Assembly: GCF_040581485.1 (NCBI RefSeq)
Contig: NC_090132.1
Coordinates: 16,932,146 to 16,996,145, forward strand
Length of the DNA stretch: 64,000 bases
Source: Linepithema humile
Lineage: Eukaryota; Arthropoda; Insecta; Hymenoptera; Formicidae
Direction: 5' to 3'
Positions 54,201 to 63,574 of the stretch are shown piece by piece (positions within the stretch are counted from its first letter, which is position 1; the number at the start of each line of letters is the position of its first letter). The notes below the pieces were generated by a model, which worked only from the letters and a program-made list of their open reading frames with translations, did no database searches and had not been told where the DNA came from. The translations under genes and the position numbers were made by a program.

Positions 54201-54255
54201 ACGAGATCGTCGACAAGGTTGGCGAGTTTTCCAATAATGCTGCCTCTGCGTCCAT
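44917..54255 (-). CDS. Rhomboid-family intramembrane serine protease (four coding exons)
   Basis: Exons in coding order: 54255-54001, 46745-46575, 45861-45706, 45237-44917, all phase 0, giving 300 residues. The N-terminal 65 residues are cytosolic and Ser/Pro-rich, and RIRPPYLMICISIIE opens the first membrane helix. WRF at 112-114 and HLALN (His126, Asn130) match the rhomboid oxyanion region. GASAGVYAL gives nucleophile Ser178, and WAAHVAGALAG gives His236, the second dyad residue. Further hydrophobic helices reach the C-terminus. All catalytic residues are present, so it should be active rather than an iRhom. Insect rhomboids cleave membrane-bound EGF ligands such as Spitz in the secretory pathway; which paralogue this is (rho, rho-2, rho-3, rho-4) I cannot say. 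There is no EF-hand region. The start codon has A at -3 and lies just after an acceptor, so an upstream noncoding exon is expected. Confidence 0.9.
45238..45705 (-). other. Intron between the catalytic Ser and His exons of the rhomboid gene
   Basis: A 468-base intron with donor GTAAGC and acceptor TTGCAG on the minus strand. No other feature is seen. Confidence 0.8.
45706..45861 (-). CDS. Rhomboid gene exon 3: catalytic Ser
   Basis: 52 codons, VEQGRIGVATIYLGGGVCGA and on to GASAGVYALLTSHLAHLYL. It contains the rhomboid GxSxG-type motif with the nucleophile serine. Acceptor TTGCAG, donor GTAAGC. Confidence 0.93.
45862..46574 (-). other. Intron 2 of the rhomboid gene, carrying a mariner-like MITE
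   Basis: A 713-base intron with donor GTGAGC. It contains the short inverted-repeat element described separately at 46126-46336. Confidence 0.75.
46126..46336. mobile_element. Short mariner-like MITE, 211 bp
   Basis: The left end AGTTGGTGCAAAAA and the right end (complement GATTGGCACAAAAA) form imperfect inverted repeats with 10 of 14 positions matching, and TA flanks both sides (46124-46125 and 46337-46338). TTGGTGCAAAAA is typical of mariner-family terminal repeats, which duplicate TA on insertion. There is no transposase frame, so it is a non-autonomous remnant. Confidence 0.55.
46575..46745 (-). CDS. Rhomboid gene exon 2
   Basis: 57 codons, ITVHCLGDEATLRRWLVYDP, then WRFVSYMLLHSNALHLALN and LATPLE. 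YDPR, WRF, the HSNALHLALN motif and the PLE end are rhomboid hallmarks. Joined to exon 1 it reads SIIE-ITVH with no gap in the family pattern. Acceptor AACAG, donor GTGAGC. Confidence 0.92.
46746..54000 (-). other. Intron 1 of the rhomboid gene (7.3 kb)
   Basis: AT-rich with CpG-richer patches at about 48000-48290, 51000-51150, 51650-51800 and 53100-53520, and an (ATT)n run near 47021-47042. Frames up to 112 codons occur on both strands over 53077-53540 but overlap one another without recognisable sequence. No nested gene is supported. Confidence 0.65.
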
Positions 54256-54263
54256 CTTGATAT
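54001..54263 (-). CDS. Rhomboid gene exon 1 (start codon exon)
   Basis: Starts after the acceptor AAGCAG. Eight untranslated bases precede ATG at 54255-54253. Encodes 85 residues: MDAEAALLENSPTLSTISSD, a Ser/Pro-rich stretch, a basic RPTPRHPLPPRKPS segment, and the start of the first membrane helix. The donor GTGAGT is perfect. Confidence 0.85.
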
Positions 54264-55906
54264 CTGCTTAAACGAATAGAGGAAATCAGAATGATTAATG
54301 CAAAGCGGCATATTTTTACATAAAATATATATATATATATATAACATTTTTTACAACGCGTTGTAAATATTAAACGCAGAATATAAGATTTCCACATTAA
54401 AACGTTTAACGAGTGCTTGACGTATAAAAATTCACTCGAAACTGTAGAATTTATGAAACCTTTTTCAAGGTGGACAGAGAGAAAATTATATGTCGCAATT
54501 GTTGTAAAGGACCTAGTTTCATCTCGATTTAAGAGACCATTTTAATTTAATAACTTTAAAAACTACATCCGTGCGTGGTAGATAGAGTTCACGTAACACG
54601 ATTAAGAAATTGCATTATACGTGTTGTTTATCCGAAGAGGAGGGTTTACGAGGACGCGACAGGAAGTTCGCTGGCAAATGGACAAGACGAGAAAAGAAGC
54701 GGAAGGATCCAGAAGTCGGGGAAAGTAGGAGTTCAATCGAGCAATTCTACGAGAGAAGAGCTCGTTTTTATAAACTTCCTCTTCCGTCTAACGACAATCA
54801 CTGAACCGTGGCACGTTGTCCGGCGATCCCGAGATCACGATTCTCGCTCTTGCAGCTCCTGCCATTGCAATAAAGCCGCCTTTCGGCAGTTTAGTTCGCA
54901 GATATCGCCGGCTTTCGTCGGCTGTTCCCGTGGAAACCTGCCTCTATAATTCAGCCGCAAATCCTGTAATGGCGCGAAAGACGTGTTTCGGAGCAATTTG
55001 TAGAACGGCGTGTACGCTTGAATACGTTTACGGGCGTAGGTTAATCTCGAAATGATACTTCGTATTAGAAACTTGTCAGGTATAAAGTGTAAACGCAATA
55101 ATGGAGAACTGAGCAGTTCTTATATAAAAGAAAGAAGTTTGCGGATTTCTGTAAACAAATTGTTAAATTGTAATATTTTCTATCATTAAATTATTTTACA
55201 AGCTTAATTTATTTACTGAGATATCAAATGCGAAATTAGTTTACGTTATTTATTTCATTGATAGATTATTTGTTTATATTATATTTTATGATAAAAATAT
55301 ATTAATAAAGTTTCATAAATTAATCTATTTAAAAACTTTTCTAATAATTCTTCTGATCTATTTTTATCTGATCTGTCATGTTATTAAATATTCTTGGTTC
55401 TTAATATTCTCTAGAATGAATTAATTAGGAAATAATATTTTCCTAAAATACTATTTCCTAAAACAATTTTGCTATTCTAATTTTAAAGTGATATAAATAA
55501 AAAAAGTAAAAATTCAAGAATAACGCCTTTATTAGACATGATATATAAATCAAAATAAACGTTAGGTTTCCACAATAATATATTGACAAAATTAGCTCGG
55601 ATAATTATTTTTGCAATTACATAATGATGTACAGTGTGAATATCAGTTAATTCCTTTCCAAATAATTTGTCCATAGCACTCTTCGCGATAATTCTGGATT
55701 CTAGCTACCAATCCTTTTCTAATCATAAATGTTCTAATAGCATTGTCAGAATAATATTATTAATCATTATCAGAATAATATTAACAAAAATTTAGCGCGA
55801 GATTGATTGGAGAATCGATAGGTTTTTTGTAGGTTTTTTAAGCGTTATACATGATTATTTTCCGTAATGATAAGCGCATGATAATTTTCGCGTTATCTCT
55901 TAGAGT
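54264..55906. other. Region between the rhomboid start exon and the precursor gene
   Basis: An (AT)n run lies near 54327-54345. A CpG-rich stretch at 54590-55070 leaves frames open on both strands (up to 124 codons) with no recognisable product. The rest is AT-rich. The 5' noncoding exon of the rhomboid gene may lie here or beyond the precursor gene. Confidence 0.6.
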
Positions 55907-57118
55907 TTATATCTTTTTATATTTTAATTTCCTAGGAACATCTTTCTTCGATAGATATCGGAAAAATATAGGAGAAATATTCACGCCAGCATTCCCGTAA
56001 TCATCGAGATCGTCTTTCGCCGCTCGTGCATAATCGTCGGCGAGTTCATCCCTCGCCGCTCGTGCATCATCGTCCGCCAGTTCATCCTTCGCTGCTCGTG
56101 CATAATCGTCGGCGAGTTCATCCCTCGCCGCTCGTGCATCATCGTCCGCCAGTTCGTCCCTCGCCGCTCGTGCATCATCGTCCGCGAGTTCATCCCTCGC
56201 CGCTCGCACATCATCGTCAGCGAGTTCATCCCTTGCCGCTCGTGCATCGTCATCCGCGAGTTCATCCCTCGCCGCTCGTGCATCATCGTCAGCGAGTTCA
56301 TCCCTCGTCGCTCGTGCATCATCATCCGCGAGTTCGTCCCTCGCCGCTCGTGCATCATCGTCGGCGAGTTCATCCCTCGCCGCTCGCACATCATCGTCGG
56401 CAAGTTCATCCCTCGCCGCTCGTGCATAATCGTCAGCGAGTTCATCCCTCGCCGCTCGTGCATAATCGTCGGCGAGTTCATCCTTCGCCGCTTTATCCTT
56501 TAATGCTTTTAAAATATTTTGTTTATGTGGTATGTATGGCTTTGTTCGGATATAAGGATGCCTGCGGGTTTTTTCAGACTTATCCAAATATTTATTTTTC
56601 CTCGCTTCTCGACGCGCATCGTCCGCGTATTCGTCTGCAGATTCTTTCTTCGACAGTGTCCGTCTCGACATGAACCTTGGCCTTGGCCTTGGCCTTGGCC
56701 TTGGCGGTGGATTTATTACATAAGGATCTGAAAAATGTATCTTGTGCGCTGCTGCAATATCGTCTGCGTGTGCTTTCTTCGACAGTGTCCGTCTGGCCTC
56801 TATTCTGGGCCTTTTGGTTCCTTGGTTTCTTTTCGGAGCCCATATTATATTAGGATCCGAAAAATGTGTCCTGCGCGAATCCGCTGCTGCAATATCGTCT
56901 GCGTGTGCTTTTTTACCCGCAACTTTTAAGGGTCGTTTGAGCCTCAGTCTTTTTAAGTATGTGTCCGAGTATGCGTCCAAGTGCACATCATCCTCAAGAT
57001 CGTCCGAGTGCACATCATCGTCAAGATCGTCCGACAAATACGCTGATCTCGCCAACACACTCCCGTAATATAATTGAATCGCTATCAACAGCAGAAGAAT
57101 CGCTCGATAGGATCCCAT
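55907..57118 (-). CDS. Secreted repeat-rich multi-peptide precursor (candidate new family)
   Basis: An intact single-exon frame of 403 codons; ATG has A at -3. Residues 1-23 form a signal peptide (MGSYRAILLLLIAIQLYYGS, cleavage near VLA-RS). Residues 28-52 are Asp-rich tandem units (SDDLDDDVH, SDDLEDDVH). Residues 54-68 are basic (LKRLRLKRPLKVAG) and end at GKK, a possible amidation and cleavage site. Two paralogous modules follow, each with an acidic ADDIAAA spacer, then HFSDP, a basic Pro/Arg-rich peptide, RR and TLSKK; the second contains PPPRPRPRPRPR. A third, diverged module ends HPYIRTKPYIPHK. Residues 212-367 are 13 copies of a 12-residue repeat like RDELADDDARAA, and the tail is basic. 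There are no cysteines. Alternating acidic spacers and dibasic-flanked Pro/Arg-rich peptides resemble apidaecin-type antimicrobial precursors, but no family is recognised. A venom, neuropeptide or structural secretion is possible. Confidence 0.8.
   Translation of the reverse strand: MGSYRAILLLLIAIQLYYGSVLARSAYLSDDLDDDVHSDDLEDDVHLDAYSDTYLKRLRLKRPLKVAGKKAHADDIAAADSRRTHFSDPNIIWAPKRNQGTKRPRIEARRTLSKKAHADDIAAAHKIHFSDPYVINPPPRPRPRPRPRFMSRRTLSKKESADEYADDARREARKNKYLDKSEKTRRHPYIRTKPYIPHKQNILKALKDKAAKDELADDYARAARDELADDYARAARDELADDDVRAARDELADDDARAARDELADDDARATRDELADDDARAARDELADDDARAARDELADDDVRAARDELADDDARAARDELADDDARAARDELADDYARAAKDELADDDARAARDELADDYARAAKDDLDDYGNAGVNISPIFFRYLSKKDVPRKLKYKKI
56018..56485 (-). 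repeat. Coding minisatellite, 36-bp unit, 13 copies
   Basis: Thirteen in-frame 36-base units encode [KR]DELADD[YD][AV]RA[AT]. Most units read RDELADDDARAA. The variation is limited to Lys/Arg at position 1, Tyr/Asp at 8, Ala/Val at 9 and one Ala-to-Thr at 12. A degenerate fourteenth unit (KDDLDDYGNAG) follows. No copy is frameshifted, which argues for selection on the protein. Confidence 0.97.
56681..56706 (-). repeat. Coding simple repeat for Pro-Arg tandem
   Basis: GGCCTT is repeated four times on the + strand and encodes the (Pro-Arg)n run of the second HFSDP peptide. Six-base units such as this change copy number easily. Confidence 0.9.
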
Positions 57119-57190
57119 GATGATTGCATTAGAATCACGTGAGGAGAGATCCAGACACTGACGATTGCTACTACGTTCTGCTGCGGCTAT

Positions 57191-57220
57191 CGCGGCCCGC
57201 CGTTTTTAAGTCGGGCCGCG
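57191..57220 (-). promoter_or_regulatory. GC-rich inverted repeat around a TATA-like box, upstream of the precursor gene
   Basis: CGCGGCCCG (57191-57199) and CGGGCCGCG (57212-57220) are perfect 9-bp inverted repeats. They flank a 12-base loop whose minus strand contains TTAAAAA. The element lies 75-105 bases before the start codon in otherwise AT-richer DNA. An initiator-like TCAGTG lies at 57156-57161, somewhat farther from the TATA-like box than usual. A core promoter is a reasonable inference; protein binding to the palindrome is speculation. Confidence 0.4.
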
Positions 57221-57750
57221 GATCGTAAAAGTTATTGAATTCGTACGCAACAAGATGGGCCGCAATATCAGCTATAAATGCAGCAACGATGAATGGTACC
57301 ATACATGATTGATCGTGTACATACAATTATCTGCACGGCCTCGTATATTAATAAGTCCGTTGATTAATTTCACGCCAGTATTATCATCGGCGCTTCGATT
57401 ATGAAAATTTAGAAGTTAATTCCTTTATTATCAATGACTCCATTGTTCGATAATAATTTCTGCAATCAATGGCGCGACATTTTATTTTTTTTTAGATTTA
57501 CGCCTTGCGTGCATGTAACATTCGCGCACATAAAGATAAAGATCCGTGTATCTGCATAGTTTCAAGTTTCTTTTTAATCTCAGCACGCAACTAAATGTAG
57601 AGAGCACGAGAAGTTGACGGGTCATTTGAACGTCAACAAACACAACGCTGCGTGTAATTTCTTCATTTTTTAAATTATAGTTCTGAATAATTAAAATAAT
57701 TTTTGAAATTATAATTTTAGTGAGCAATAATGCGATATTAAAATATTTTA

Positions 57751-57942
57751 GAATATTTTAAGCACGCATCAAATGTATATTAGAACAATGAGATGATACT
57801 ATGAGATGAAGCTAGAATATTTTGAGCACGCATCAAATGTATATTAGAACAATAAGATGATACTATGAGATGAAGCTAGAATATTTTGAGCACGCATCAA
57901 ATGTATATTAGAACAATAAGATGATACTATGAGATGAAGCTA
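57751..57942 (+). repeat. Tandem repeat, 64-bp unit, three copies
   Basis: Units start at 57751, 57815 and 57879 with GAATATTTT(A/G)AGCACGC. They differ at two positions at most (A/G in the first unit, ATGAG/ATAAG). The near identity implies recent expansion. Confidence 0.97.
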
Positions 57943-60900
57943 TAACAGACAAGTGCTTGCAGTTACGGAATAATTCGCGTATTCAGGATTAATTCTTAGG
58001 AATTGTACACCTCAAACTAAAGCCACCTAGTCAACTGCTCTCATAGTCGGCCGGCTTAAAACTCGATCTCACGCGCTTTGGACCGAAACGACCGAAGCAT
58101 CGGCGTCGCACCACGAAATCGCTGGTTTTCGTGGGTATCCGCCGGTTTCGCGGTGTGGCACGGGCACCGAAACTCGGCGAGCCAACAATTCAGCGGCAAA
58201 TTCTACGGGTGACCCGAAAACACGAACCGAACAAAGAGCGTTAGCGGTCGGACAAAGAGGTCACGAGATGCAGCCCCGCAGAAAGGGAGCCACAAGTTCT
58301 CTTCACCACGCCTTCCTCATGGCGGTCCAAGCGGCGGTTTACGACACTCATATCGTCCTTACTTCTCTCTTCCGCTACCACTATCTCGGTTATCTCTCAA
58401 AACAAACTCGCTCGTTGGCGTGTCGCGAAAACGCGCCTGCAATACTTACTTGATGCGTAATTGTATTCATGCACTTCGCACCGCCACCTAAATGCACGCC
58501 CGTTAGCATACATTAAGTGCAAATGTACAAAAGAAATATTTAAAATCGTCACGCTTCTAATCAAATCTTTATCTTTGTAGACAATTTTAATTATAATCAG
58601 ATGAACAATCTTCTTCTTTTAAGAAATCTTTAAGTTACTTAAATTGTCATATCCGAATAAAATTTCTAGAAAGCATTTATTTTTCATTTTTTACGTTTTA
58701 TGCCTCGTCATTATAAGGTCTTTCGTTACAATAAAATTTTGGTGCAAATCGCGAGTGAATGGCCGTAGTTTATGTCCTCTTTTCTTCTGCACATAGCATT
58801 GCTGCCAACTGTATTACGCCCGGTGCAGCGCCTGGCAAAGGTATTATTAGTTCCTTGCATTATTGTCCTGGATTAACTCGCGCGGAGTGCCACGCAAAAA
58901 GCTGTAATTTCTAGTTAACTCGCGCGGACGCTTTCTATAGCTATTAAAGTGATCTGAATAGGTCTGGCTCTAAAGCTGGAATAATATCTTTGTGACGTCA
59001 AAAAGATTTTTTATGATCTTTTATTGTGTTTTAAGGTATCTTTAAATTACTTTCCCTCGGCAGAATATTTCATAAATGTACACTGTGAAAAAATTTGATA
59101 AATAAAATTCCACATAAAATTCGCTAAATGTACGAATAAAATTTTTTGGAAAAGTTAAAATTTACGGCACAGCATCTCAGATTTCGATTCTCGTCATTTT
59201 CTTTATCATTTATTTTCATAGAAATAATTATTTTTACACGCTGCATTTGTTTTCAGATAACAAGTTTTTTGTCTACTAATTTTTGTGTACCAACTTTATT
59301 CTTATCGGATGCTTATATTCTCAAACTAATTAATTCAAGATTTACAGCACTTCGTATAGTATGGAATAAATCTATTTATGAGGTTTAAATTTAGATACGA
59401 CCTTTCGTTCAAAATAAACTTTGTAAATTATAAATTCAAGTACCCGAGCAATGAATTAAATAAGCCTCACCTAACAATTTCTGATTCTCACTAAACATGA
59501 GATATTCAATTCCTTCGCAGCGTTAGCTTTAATCGATGTTGATACGATCAGTCATCGATGCCTAATTTTGTACGGAACGTTCTATTTCTACATCATTTTT
59601 ATACATCATCTTTGAAATTCTTCACACAACATCCGCACGTGTTATTCAGGAGGGATACAAATGAGCCGAGGGCGTGGGTCGAGGCCGCGACGCGCGGAAA
59701 CGGAAACGCGCGGTGCACTTTCGACCGCAGGTCAATGAATGTTCGTGCGCGGTTACCTGCGTAAACGCGTTGCGTGAAACGCGTGCGAACGGGCGCGCGT
59801 ATGTAAAATCTACGGGGGCCGTATTTCGCGGTCGCAACCGTAAACGCGACGTGGCGATTCGTCGACGTCGGTAATTCAGAAATATCAATTCTACGCGAGA
59901 GCGTGGAAATAGATCGTCATGCCAGTGCGATGGCATTAACCCGTTGCTCACGTTGTGGACGGTGCGTCGAGCTGCGCTTCCGCCGTTTCGTTAAATTTAC
60001 GATAACGGCAGCGCGATATTGCGCGGCAGTGCAGCATGGGATAAGATTGCACCGGCTCTACTGGATACCGGATAATCCGGATAATTATAATTGGATGATC
60101 ATATATATATTGCGCTTGAATATTTAGAACTTGAAAATGACGGTTCGCGATTTTAATATTCACGAAGCGACCGTCAGTCGTCAAGAGTTTTATTTGCATA
60201 ACGGAAGATTTCGAAATCTTCTTTTAGAACGTGCGAAATTGATCCTGTCACTACATATCCTTACAAGTCTCTAAAGATGCTATTTAACTTCACCAAAATT
60301 ATCAACAATGTAAATCAATCTTAAATAATTTTATATTCTTATCGAGATAAATATCAATATAGCATACCTTCATATAAAGACAAATAATTCACAAACCAAG
60401 TTATTTATTTAAAAAATCAGATTTATGATTTTCATGGTTTCCAATAGTTATCGCGTTATGCGTCAATGTGGAAAGATTGTGGCGCAAACCTCCGCATTGT
60501 TTATTCTGACATTTTCTCACACGCGCGGAAACTCGCATTACCGCGCGCATCGAATCTGAAGTATTCTCGCGGCGGAACGCCACAGTTTGGTAAGTTGCGC
60601 CGTGCGGCGGGTGTTAATCGTCGAGGAAACTCCGACTTCATCGCGAATACGCGCGGCAGCCGGGATCCAGGAAGCCGAGGTACGGCTTAATGAAGCATTG
60701 ACGTGTCCGGCAAAACCGTGTACCTGTCCGCGTGTAATTAACGTAACGCCGCTCCGTCGGTCCGTGGCCCACGCAAATCAAGCGGTACGCCGAGAGCGAA
60801 CCCGAGCGAATCCGATGCTGTAATTAGAAGCTCTCGCAGCGCAAAGAACAATGGGGTAGGTGTGTTCGCGTTATCTCCGTACCTGTCGATATTTGTGGCT

Positions 60901-63539
60901 GCCCAAGACGCGGCTCGAATATCGATGGGCTTGGATGACCCCTGCTAGAACGTACGGGACTTTCGGAATTATCGCTCGACCATAATGGAGGTGAAATCCA
61001 ACGAAACTCGGTTTCCTCGCGCTTAACTGATTCTTAGCACATCTCCGTAGAATTATCCGTAGAATTATCTATTCTGATTTCTCTTAGCCAATTTGCGGAA
61101 AGCTTTTATATTTTGACTAATTTGCATTCAATATCTGAAATAATGTTCATATAAAAAATAATTTTGCCGTTTAACATTAATAAATTTCTTCGTAAAAATT
61201 ATATTTTTATATTTTTTTACGCACAATAGATGTATTCTATAGACACGCCAAATATTTGTAATAACTATTTATATCAAAGTATTCTGGCGGCAAATATGTT
61301 GGTTATCGATATTTTGAATTCAACAGTTCGCTTTACGTAGATATCAGAAACACTGCATTCTAATAATTTAATAAATGTGGAAGATTAACAAATAATCAAA
61401 GCACATAACGTATTCCTTTAGCGGCAAGCGCAGTCAGCGGAGATGGAAATAGGATTTAATTAATCCATCAGATCGCGCCATACCAGGAAGCTGATGTTGA
61501 CTAATTAATTTAATATCATTAACAAATGTTTGTATCTATTATAATAACTATGATGGTAAATAGCCATACAAAGATAAATAAATTATACAACAAAGCCGCT
61601 AATCGCTGGGAAGTAACTCTTATCAAATATTGCATGCAGCTATCGAAAAATCACCGTAGTCGTCCAAAAGTCTTGTATTTTATACAACGTTTCCTGCAAA
61701 CTGAGACACTTTGTATGAAGGAAATATCCGAATCGTCAACAGGGATGGGGGTGACTTCCTTCGCGAGTTTGCGATGTCGAAAGTTTCGCCGAGAAGCGGC
61801 TGCGTCATTAATTATTCCGCGATAGCGTGAATACCAGTTACATACCTACGATTGGCTCATTAATTTTCAGCCACGTCATATCGACTTTCTGTCGAGAGGC
61901 CTTGATATCCGAAAATCCCGGCGACGTTGCCGATCGTTGCAGCGTGAGTGAACGTGTGTCAAAACGCCGTGCTGCTGCCTAGCCGGCCACAAATCAAAAT
62001 CGCAACCGTGTGCGCGCTGTGTGTCTAAATGATCCCCGAATTTACCGCGGCGAGGCATCGTTTCGGAAAAACGGTGCGAGATGATCGATTATTTCGAGGG
62101 GGGAGGGGGGGGAGGGAGACGAGCGATGTACCGCTCATCTCCCCGCGCGGAGGATTTGCGGAAATTTTCGGAAAGTTTGCGATCTCAGGCGAAACCAGCG
62201 GAAATTACTACGCGCGCGTCGCACGCGATATTACAGAATCACGGTATCGCGCGATATACAACGCAGGATATCCCGGGGCGCTGCTGCGCGGGCCACTTTA
62301 ACATCGCGGTGTCAAAATAAAATTTGAAATGTTATAAAGCTTCGGATGTGAAACGAGTACGAATAAAAATTGCGCGCGGAATAATTTTGTCATTTCAACA
62401 GCGAGACACTCGAGGCGCGCATCCAGAACATGTCCTGTCACTTCGAAACAAATCACGAGTCGATACAATGATATCGAATGACAGCGTTCAATATCATGTT
62501 AAAATTGCTAAAATTAAATGATCAAATTTAGGTATCAAATATATTAATTTGAATATACATTGATTTCTCTCTTGAATTCAGGGCAATCACAGTTGTCATA
62601 TTTCAGTGTAATCCCATTATTTTATCAATTTGCGTCTATTTTCCCTCTAACTTCTTGTGTTTTAATTACATGCAGATGAGTGGCAAAGTGTCATTCCAAT
62701 TTCCTAAATTAAAAATTACTTCAAATTATATATAAATATTACGATAAATTAAATGTAAATTTAAACAACTGATTAAACTTATAATTATTTGCATAGATAA
62801 CCGACTACGATGCCTTTGGCGCTAAATTCGTGAACGTACGCTCATTGAACACGTGAGACCGAAGCGTTTGCGTTGAAGTCTAACGAGACCCCTGAAAATT
62901 GATCGCTGAACGCAAAACTGGAAAAAGGCGTCAAAGCTACGCCCTTTGTCGTTCCGCCTATGTGGACATAGGCATCGAAAGCGGTTGGCTTTAAAGTGGG
63001 GTTTAATTGCGTTAAATCGCCTTCATAGAAGAAATTATCCGCGTTAGTTCCCTTAATCCGTCAATGGTGCACTAATGCTGATTAAGCTTCATGCGTTGCC
63101 TGCGTTTTATAAGCTTCTTTAAAGCTTTATTCAGATAATGATGAAAATATAATAATACACGTGCAACGTTGAAGCAGATAGTATGAAACTATCAAAAATA
63201 AAATAAAATAAAAATAAATTTTGCTATCTATAATAACAAAACAACAGTGTGAAACGTGAAATCAACGCAACAATGCGGTTCTTATGTTAAAGCTAAACGA
63301 AACAATATTTTATGCTGTACATTTTCCTGTATAATTACCCTGCGCTGTCAAAGATATTACAGAAAGTAGCTTTCGCGCTGCTGCATCTGCAGAAATTTAT
63401 TAAACATATTTCTCCGTGTACAAGCATGTAAGGTGTTATGTCGGAAGTGCATAAGGTGCATAAATTATTTAGTAAATCGCTGAATGATAATTTACTGTGC
63501 TGCTATAATGCATACGGGAATAAATTATATTCCTGTGCT

Positions 63540-63574
63540 GTGCGCGCGCGCGCGCGCGCGTGTGTATGTGTGTG
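63540..63574 (+). repeat. Alternating (CG)n-(TG)n tract
   Basis: About ten GC dinucleotides followed by TGTGTATGTGTGTG. Alternating purine-pyrimidine tracts of this kind can adopt Z-DNA. Confidence 0.9.

Noticed and set aside
54575..54949. 124-codon + frame between the rhomboid and precursor genes
   Set aside because: Composition looks random and an overlapping minus frame is equally open.
55981..56481. 166-codon minus frame of MHERRGMNS-type repeats
   Set aside because: It is an alternative frame of the same minisatellite and lacks a signal peptide.
56026..56673. 215-codon + strand frame of His/Pro/Arg repeats
   Set aside because: It is the antisense reading of the minus-strand precursor's 36-bp repeats. 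The minus frame has the signal peptide and longer intact coding sequence.
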